From CAZFAT01 sp964517075 (GTDB taxonomy: Bacteria; Acidobacteriota; Vicinamibacteria; Vicinamibacterales; SCN-69-37), in NCBI GenBank assembly GCA_964517075.1, contig CAZFAT010000351.1, forward strand, positions 1 to 11,339: a stretch of 11,339 bases of DNA, given 5' to 3'. The notes under the pieces were generated by a model that did not search any database, was not told the DNA's origin, and saw only the letters and a list, made by a program, of their open reading frames with translations. Made by a program: the position numbers and the translations under genes. Positions 6,680 to 11,339 of this stretch are shown here, in pieces (position 1 is the first letter of the stretch; each line of letters starts with the position of its first letter).

Positions 6680-8407
6680 CTACCGCGGCTCCGCGGCCAT
6701 CGTGAAGACCATCTGCGTCTCGGCGCTTTCCTTGTAGCCATAGCGGATCGCCTTCGTGCGCAGTGTCATCGGTCGGTCGACGAGAATCGGGCCGGTGTAG
6801 AGCCGCCACGCGGGTCGCGGGCCGCTGTCGGTGGTGTAGCCGATCGACGCGCCCTGCGTGGGGACGTAGATGACGACCTCGGTGGGACGGTCCAGCGAGG
6901 CGGACGGCAGGCGCGTGGGAGCGGCGGTCGTGCGGCGCGGCAGGATGTAGGGCTGGGCCGTCTCCGGCTGGACGCCGCCCGGCCACATGCGCTGAATCAG
7001 CTCGGGCTCGTTGCTGAGGCCCTGATCCCGAATGCGCGTCATCCAGTCGTCCACCGCCTGGCGCATGCCGACGAGCTTGTCCCGATAGCCGGGATCGCCC
7101 GAGAGGTCCCGGATCTGATGCGGATCCGTAACGGTGTCGTAGAGTTCCTCGGCCGGCCGGTGCGTGCGCATCCACAGCGCCGCATCGCCCGACACCTCGC
7201 CGACGGCCTGCAGGCGGAACCACTCCTGCATGATGTCGCTTTGATTGCGGTAGATGATGTGCCCCGCGTACGGGAGCTCGGGCTGGACGTTGCGGATGTA
7301 GAGGAACCGCTCGTCGCGCGCGGACCGCATCATGTCGTACTCGATGTCCATCCGATCCCGCGCGGCAAAGACCACGGCGGGCGGCGGCCCGGCCTGCGGC
7401 CCGACGAGCACGCGTCCCTGCATGTGCGCGGGAACCACGACGCCGGCCAGGGCGAGCACCGTCGGGGCCAGATCGATGAAGCTGACCAGGGAGTCCTCGA
7501 CGGATCCGGGCGCCGGCCGCCGACTGCCCGCTGACGCCAGTCCTTTCGGCCAGCGGATCATCAGCGGTACGCGCAGCCCGGAGTCGTAGAGCGACCGCTT
7601 CGATCGCGGAATGCCATCGCCGTGATCGCTCCAGTAGAAAACGAACGTGTGGTCGGCGAGGCCGTCCTCCTCGAGCTGGCGGAGAATCGCGCCCGCCTGC
7701 GCGTCCATGTCCGCGATGTTGTCGTAGACGCGCGCCAGCTCCTGGCGCACGAGCGGCGTGTCCGGATAGTAGGGGGGAACCGTGACCCGCGCCGGATCGG
7801 TCACGAGCGGTTTGCCCTTGCGCGCCGGACTCGACGGGAAGATCTGGCTCTCGTGCGTGACCGTCAGGTTGAAGACCGAGAAGAACGGCTGGTTGGGATC
7901 CGGCCGGTTGCGCCAGTGCGCCATCCCGCCCACGTTGTCCCAGATCGTGAACGGCTCGCCGAACTGGTAATCGGTCTTGGCGCGGTTGCTGGTGAAATAC
8001 CCGGCCGCACGCAGGTACTCCGGAAACGCCTTCACGTAGAACGGCGGCACGGCCAGGTACGGACCCGGCAGCTCCGGCACCCGGTCCTCGGTGGTGCGCA
8101 TGTGCTGCGCCCCGATGGCGTTCTGGTGCATCCCCGTGATGATGGCGGCCCGGCTCGGCGCGCACACAGGTGCCGTCGTGAACGCGCGCGTAAAGCGGAC
8201 CGATTCGGAGGCCAGCCGATCGAGCACCGGCGTGCGGGCGAGCGTGTCGCCATACACGCCCAGCCGCGGGCTCATGTCCTCGTTCGAGATCCAGACGATG
8301 TTCGGACGACGCGGCGCCGGGGTCTGTCCGGCCGGTGGCGCGGCGAACAGCCACGGCGCACTGACGAACGCGAGGAGCGCGACTGCACGGGTGAAGGGAC
8401 GCCTCAT
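6680..8407 (-). CDS. Exported sulfatase (CAPSR type) with C-terminal beta-domain
   Basis: This is a type I sulfatase that should hydrolyse sulfate esters once Cys82 in CAPSR (82-86) is converted to formylglycine. I chose the ATG at 8407 (575 residues) because GGTGAGG lies 6 nt upstream and a signal peptide follows (MRRPFTRAVALLAFVSAPWLF). Earlier Mets at 8422 and 8491 add residues before the signal. Other visible features are PNIVWISNEDMSP (E43, D44 in the metal site), R86, H185 (TVTHES), D261-H262 (SDHGD) and K270 (SKRSLYDSGLRVP). Residues about 500-570 resemble the chitobiase/FN3-associated C-terminal domain (ASIGYTTDSGPRP, YTGPILVDRPMTLRTKAI), probably for carbohydrate contact. The enzyme is likely periplasmic or secreted; its sulfated substrate is unknown. 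The maturation enzyme is encoded directly upstream on the same strand, 199 bp away across a repeat-rich spacer. Confidence 0.94.
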   Translation of the reverse strand: MRRPFTRAVALLAFVSAPWLFAAPPAGQTPAPRRPNIVWISNEDMSPRLGVYGDTLARTPVLDRLASESVRFTRAFTTAPVCAPSRAAIITGMHQNAIGAQHMRTTEDRVPELPGPYLAVPPFYVKAFPEYLRAAGYFTSNRAKTDYQFGEPFTIWDNVGGMAHWRNRPDPNQPFFSVFNLTVTHESQIFPSSPARKGKPLVTDPARVTVPPYYPDTPLVRQELARVYDNIADMDAQAGAILRQLEEDGLADHTFVFYWSDHGDGIPRSKRSLYDSGLRVPLMIRWPKGLASAGSRRPAPGSVEDSLVSFIDLAPTVLALAGVVVPAHMQGRVLVGPQAGPPPAVVFAARDRMDIEYDMMRSARDERFLYIRNVQPELPYAGHIIYRNQSDIMQEWFRLQAVGEVSGDAALWMRTHRPAEELYDTVTDPHQIRDLSGDPGYRDKLVGMRQAVDDWMTRIRDQGLSNEPELIQRMWPGGVQPETAQPYILPRRTTAAPTRLPSASLDRPTEVVIYVPTQGASIGYTTDSGPRPAWRLYTGPILVDRPMTLRTKAIRYGYKESAETQMVFTMAAEPR

Positions 8408-8413
8408 GACAAA

Positions 8414-8420
8414 CCTCACC
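8414..8420 (-). promoter_or_regulatory. Ribosome binding site deciding the second sulfatase start
   Basis: GGTGAGG on the minus strand stands 6 nt before the ATG at 8407. It favours that start over the in-frame ATGs at 8422 and 8491, which also would place extra residues ahead of the signal peptide. Confidence 0.6.
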
Positions 8421-8465
8421 ATCGAGAGAGGAAGACCTGAATGCTCAGCCCGCTGCTTCGCAACC

Positions 8466-8569
8466 CTTGAAACGTGGAGGACTGAAGACATGAAGTATTG
8501 AAAGGTCTTTGAACCTCACAACCTTCACGTTCTTCATGGTTCAAGATCCTTCAAGACATGAGGTACTGA
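8466..8569. repeat. Repeat-rich, AT-richer intergenic element
   Basis: AAGACATGAAGTATTGA (8485-8501) recurs as AAGACATGAGGTACTGA (8553-8569), 17 bp with two mismatches. Between and around them are inverted repeats: TTGAACC (8509-8515) with GGTTCAA (8538-8544), and AACGTG (8471-8476) with CACGTT (8526-8531). Short words such as CTTCA, TGAAG and TTCAAG recur on both strands. The stretch is clearly less GC-rich than its surroundings and has no credible gene. It sits between the FGE and second sulfatase genes. A dispersed intergenic repeat or small non-autonomous element is possible; only a genome-wide search would tell. Confidence 0.55.
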
Positions 8570-8606
8570 GCATCGCCCTCAGCCCTTCACGCCCTTCTGT
8601 TCCGGG

Positions 8607-9749
8607 CTATTGCGCCGATCGCACGAGCCGGAATCCCAGGTTCGACGTCCCGCTCGTGACTTCACCCTTCCCGCGGCTCCCGACCAGGTACCGCGCGCAG
8701 TACTGGTCCGTGCAGAGATACGAGCCGCCGCGGAGCACCCGCTTCTTCGCGCCCGGCTCCTGAGGATCGAAGCTGGTGTCCGGGCCGGTCGGATTGACGG
8801 TCACACCGCCCGCCGCGGCCCGGGTGGCGTAGGTGTCCGGCCGGTACCAGTCTGCGCACCACTGCCACACGTTGCCGCCCATGTCGTGCAGCCCGAACCC
8901 ATTCACCGGAAACGCCGTCACCGGCGACGTGCCCCGAAACCCATCGTCGGCCCGATCCGCCGCGGGAAACGTGCCCTGCCAGTTGTTGGCCATCGGCTTG
9001 TTGTCGGGCCGCAGCTCGTTGCCCCACGCGTAGCGCTGTCGATCGAGGCCGCCGCGCGCCGCGAACTCGAATTCCGCTTCCGTCGGCACCCGCTTTTTCG
9101 CCCACGTGGCATACGCCTGCACGTCTTCGAAGGCGACATGGACGACCGGATGATCGGCGCGCCCGGCCAGGCTGCTGCCGGGCCCCGCGGGGTGCTTCCA
9201 GCTCGCGCCCGGTGTGTACCGCCACCACTGAAGCGGATTGTCGAGCGGCACGGCTTTGTCGGTCGGCTGGAACACGGCCGACCCGGGCTTCAGCATGGCC
9301 GCCGGCACGCCCGGGTAGTCGCCGGGGTTCAGCGGGCGCTCGGCCACGGTGACATAGCCAGTCGCGCGAACGAACGCCTGGAACTCCGCGTTCGTCACCG
9401 GTGTGCGATCCATCCAGATGCCGTCGACGCGGACGAGGTGGAGCGGCAGCGCGTCGGGCATGCCGCAGTTGTCGCAGCCCATCCAGAACGTGCCGCCCGG
9501 CACCCACACCATCCCGGCCGGTGCCGGGCCCGGGGGCGTCGAGGGGTTGATCTGCGCGCCCGCGGGATCAGCCGGAGTTCCCGAAGTCGCCGCAGGCGTG
9601 GCCGCGGTGTGCCCGGCATGCTCGTCACTCGCGCGCACCGCCGGCGCGGCTGCCGTGGTGGGGGGACCACTCTCTCGATCCGCGCACCCAGCCAGCGAGA
9701 CGGCCAGGGCCAGGACGAGGGACAGCGTTCGCTGTGTGCAACACGTCAT
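8607..9749 (-). CDS. Formylglycine-generating enzyme (SUMF1/FGE family), lipoprotein
   Basis: This protein likely oxidises the active-site Cys of sulfatases to formylglycine, using O2 (and copper in studied FGEs). I chose the ATG at 9749 (380 residues), preceded by AAGAGG and followed by a lipoprotein signal: hydrophobic LSLVLALAVSLAG then Cys22. A linker rich in Ala, Thr and Pro (about 30-78), with HAGH, leads to the FGE-sulfatase domain from GMVWVPGGTFWMG (about 79-377). The catalytic pair is present, C346 and C351 in RGGSYLCTDQYCARY, followed by the family's SNLGFRLV. These cysteines separate true FGEs from the many SUMF1-fold proteins with other functions. An added CDNC motif (C92, C95) lies near the domain start. 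The start is 16 bp after the stop of the CSPSR sulfatase gene, and its ribosome binding site overlaps that gene's end, so the two are surely co-transcribed. The lipoprotein signal places it outside the cytoplasm, where it may mature the neighbouring sulfatases. Confidence 0.93.
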   Translation of the reverse strand: MTCCTQRTLSLVLALAVSLAGCADRESGPPTTAAAPAVRASDEHAGHTAATPAATSGTPADPAGAQINPSTPPGPAPAGMVWVPGGTFWMGCDNCGMPDALPLHLVRVDGIWMDRTPVTNAEFQAFVRATGYVTVAERPLNPGDYPGVPAAMLKPGSAVFQPTDKAVPLDNPLQWWRYTPGASWKHPAGPGSSLAGRADHPVVHVAFEDVQAYATWAKKRVPTEAEFEFAARGGLDRQRYAWGNELRPDNKPMANNWQGTFPAADRADDGFRGTSPVTAFPVNGFGLHDMGGNVWQWCADWYRPDTYATRAAAGGVTVNPTGPDTSFDPQEPGAKKRVLRGGSYLCTDQYCARYLVGSRGKGEVTSGTSNLGFRLVRSAQ

Positions 9750-9760
9750 GCGGTGGAACA

Positions 9761-9766
9761 CCTCTT
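9761..9766 (-). promoter_or_regulatory. Ribosome binding site deciding the FGE start
   Basis: AAGAGG on the minus strand overlaps the upstream sulfatase's stop codon (9766-9768 reads into it) and stands 11 nt before the ATG at 9749. It supports that start over a longer frame reaching 9908, which would overlap the sulfatase gene by over 140 bp and bury the lipoprotein signal. Confidence 0.5.
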
Positions 9767-11301
9767 CATGGTGTGGGTTTCGGAGCCGGAAACATGTAGG
9801 GGGGGAACTCCGCGCCGGCGGATCCGCCGGGACGCCGGAGGTTGTTCGTCCCGCCACGGTCCGGCGCGAGTGGGATGTACATCCCGCCGGTGGCCGCCAG
9901 CGTCTCAAACAGTTGACCGTTCATCTTCGTGACCACCGGCTGGTGCGCGGGATCGCGAATCAGGTTGCGCGTCTCGAGCGGATCCGCCTGCAGGTCGTAC
10001 AGCTCGTCGATGTCCCAGAGCCCGTAGTAGCGAATGTACTTGTAACGCGACCCGCGGATGGCCTGCATGGCCGGTGTCTGGGGAAAGTTCCGCTCCCAGT
10101 AGTACTCATACAACAGCGCATCGCGCCACGGCACGCGTTCACCGCGCGCGAGCGGCAGGAAGCTGCGGCCGTCCATGGCCGGCGGGGCGAGTCCCGCGGC
10201 CTCCAGCACCGTCGGCGCGATATCAATGTTGGCCACCACCTCGTCGACCATCGTCCCGACGGGCAGACCCCCGCCCGCCATGATCAGCGGCACGCGCATC
10301 GAGGCTTCGTACGCCGTCCGCTTGTCGATGAGGCCGTGCTCGCCAAAGGCAAACCCGTTGTCACCCATGAACATCACGATGGTGGAGTCGAGGATCCCCC
10401 GCTCGCGAAGGAGCGCGACGATGCGCCCCATGCTGTCATCGACGGCGAGGAGTGTTTCGGCGTACCGCCGATAGTAGGCGGCGATGTCCAGGTCGCTGTG
10501 ATACGGAAAGTCCACGCCGTGCCAACTGTTGCGCTGGTTGCGCACCCACATCGGCTTGCCCGCGTAGTTCTCCGGCGTATCCGCCATCGTCTTCGGCGGC
10601 GTGAAGGGTTGGTCGCGGTAGCGACCCTGGTGCCGGTCGGCGGGCGTGAAGTCAGCGTGAACCGCCTTGTGGGAGAGATAGAGAAAGAACGGGCGTCCGG
10701 TCGGGCGGCCCTTCAGCCACTCGACGGCGTAGTCGGTCAGCTCGTCGGTGATGTAGCCGCGCTGGGCCACGGCCATGCCGTCCACGTTGAGGCCGGCCTT
10801 GGTCGGGCGATATGTCCCCTGGCCGCGGAAGCTGACCCACCGATCGAATCCCGGCTGCGGCGCATCGCTGGCGCCGCCCATGTGCCATTTGCCGATGAAC
10901 GCCGTGTCGTAGCCGGCCTGCTGCAGGTACTGCGGGAAGAAGATGGTCCCGGGCGGCACCGGGTTGTTGTTATCCACCACGCGGTGCCGGTGCGCGTACT
11001 GTCCGGTCAGAATGGAGGCCCGGCTCGGCGAGCACAGCGCCGTCGTGACGAACGCGTTCCGCATGTGCACGCCGCCGCGCGCCAGCGCATCGAGATTCGG
11101 GGTCTCGAGCCACGGATGCCCCATGAGCCCGAGCGCGTCGTGGCGCAGATCGTCGACCAGCACGAAAACGACGTTCTTCGGTTGCGCCCCAGGTGCGCGC
11201 CGGATCTGCAGCGCGCTCGCGGGGGCCTGCCGCGCAGCGGTCGCAATATCCCCCGCGATCGATCCGGCGACGAGCGCGGCAAATATGACGAGCCGCTTCA
11301 T
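9766..11301 (-). CDS. Exported sulfatase (CSPSR type)
   Basis: This is a 511-residue type I sulfatase. It starts with a signal peptide (MKRLVIFAALVAGSIAGDIATA, cleavage after ATA or TAA), so it acts in the periplasm or outside. The catalytic Cys90 lies in CSPSR (90-94) within TTALCSPSRASILTGQYAHRH. Other expected site residues are D50 and D51 (VLVDDLRHDA), K138 and H140 (GKWHMGG), H215 (KAVHADF), D314 and N315 (FMGDNGF) and K327 (LIDKRTAYEASMRVPLI). The C-terminal subdomain shows the usual RYKYIRYYG and ELYDLQADPLETRNL signature. The QYAHRHRVVDNN segment resembles N-acetylglucosamine-6-sulfatase-like members, but the substrate is unproven. The ATG at 11301 overlaps the stop of the preceding gene by 4 bp (ATGA), with GGTGAAGG a few bases upstream. 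The FGE gene follows 16 bp downstream, so enzyme and maturase share a transcript. Confidence 0.96.
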   Translation of the reverse strand: MKRLVIFAALVAGSIAGDIATAARQAPASALQIRRAPGAQPKNVVFVLVDDLRHDALGLMGHPWLETPNLDALARGGVHMRNAFVTTALCSPSRASILTGQYAHRHRVVDNNNPVPPGTIFFPQYLQQAGYDTAFIGKWHMGGASDAPQPGFDRWVSFRGQGTYRPTKAGLNVDGMAVAQRGYITDELTDYAVEWLKGRPTGRPFFLYLSHKAVHADFTPADRHQGRYRDQPFTPPKTMADTPENYAGKPMWVRNQRNSWHGVDFPYHSDLDIAAYYRRYAETLLAVDDSMGRIVALLRERGILDSTIVMFMGDNGFAFGEHGLIDKRTAYEASMRVPLIMAGGGLPVGTMVDEVVANIDIAPTVLEAAGLAPPAMDGRSFLPLARGERVPWRDALLYEYYWERNFPQTPAMQAIRGSRYKYIRYYGLWDIDELYDLQADPLETRNLIRDPAHQPVVTKMNGQLFETLAATGGMYIPLAPDRGGTNNLRRPGGSAGAEFPPYMFPAPKPTP

Positions 11302-11339
11302 TGTGCCTTCACCCGCTGGAGCAGCTGCCGCATCTCGGC
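11298..11339 (-). CDS. 3' end of an unidentified upstream gene (partial)
   Basis: On the minus strand an open frame enters from the window edge and reads AEMRQLLQRVKAQ before a TGA whose first bases overlap the next gene's ATG (ATGA). This 4-bp overlap is typical of translationally coupled operon genes. The 13 residues form a charged, helix-like tail and do not identify a family; the tail would suit another sulfatase or an accessory enzyme, but nothing proves it. Confidence 0.55.
   Translation of the reverse strand, partial: AEMRQLLQRVKAQ

Noticed and set aside
6373..6741. Longer 122-residue version of the antitoxin starting at 6741
   Set aside because: It would overlap the end of the sulfatase gene and translate the promoter and repeat region; the family N-terminus begins at 6597.
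6597..8354. 585-codon minus-strand frame overlapping the second sulfatase
   Set aside because: It is a shifted frame of the same sequence, Arg/Ala/Gly-rich; only the other frame shows CAPSR, the signal peptide and the C-terminal domain.
7622..8440. 272-codon plus-strand frame opposite the second sulfatase
   Set aside because: Antisense shadow with no motif; the sulfatase on the other strand is unambiguous.
8581..8608. Possible terminator after the FGE gene (AGCCC with GGGCT)
   Set aside because: Five-bp stem with an 18-nt loop overlapping the stop codon and no T-tract; too weak to call.
8610..9932. 440-codon plus-strand frame opposite the FGE gene
   Set aside because: The Arg-rich composition and full antisense overlap with a gene carrying catalytic motifs mark it as a shadow.

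Overview
The window is GC-rich, with long dense genes, strong G/C preference at third codon positions and proteins typical of a Gram-negative envelope: an Omp85-type outer-membrane protein, a lipoprotein and exported sulfatases. The protein mix (MFS permease with a long terminal loop, paired sulfatases with a formylglycine-generating enzyme, pseudo-receiver GGDEF-EAL protein, Phd/VapC module) would fit an Acidobacteriota-like soil or sediment bacterium. That taxonomic placement is an inference from style, not from a marker gene.

Left part, plus strand: the C-terminal half of an MFS transporter, cut by the window edge (1-885), then deoxyribonuclease IV (941-1897). A 286-bp spacer with 10-bp tandem repeats and a 13-bp palindrome leads into a 704-residue cyclic-di-GMP protein with a degenerate receiver domain followed by PAS, GGDEF and EAL domains (2184-4298).

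Right part, minus strand, read right to left: the last codons of an unknown gene (11298-11339) overlap by 4 bp a CSPSR-type sulfatase (9766-11301). Next come a lipoprotein formylglycine-generating enzyme (8607-9749), a 199-bp spacer holding a repeat-rich, AT-richer element, and a second CAPSR-type sulfatase with a C-terminal beta-sandwich-like domain (6680-8407). After a GC-rich hairpin follows a Phd/YefM antitoxin and PIN toxin pair (5991-6597) with its own promoter/operator-like sequence, and 10 nt beyond it an Omp85-family outer-membrane protein (4358-5980), which converges on the GGDEF-EAL gene.

The most coherent functional unit is the sulfatase cluster. Both sulfatases need their active-site cysteine converted to formylglycine, and the enzyme that can do this, with both catalytic cysteines intact, lies between them and carries a lipoprotein signal, so maturation may take place outside the cytoplasm. 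Other points worth attention are the receiver domain that has lost its phosphorylation residues, the possible transcriptional coupling of an outer-membrane protein to a toxin-antitoxin promoter, and several repeats or inverted repeats in the spacers. I see no rRNA, tRNA, CRISPR array, insertion sequence or attachment site, and no clear case for an entirely new system.
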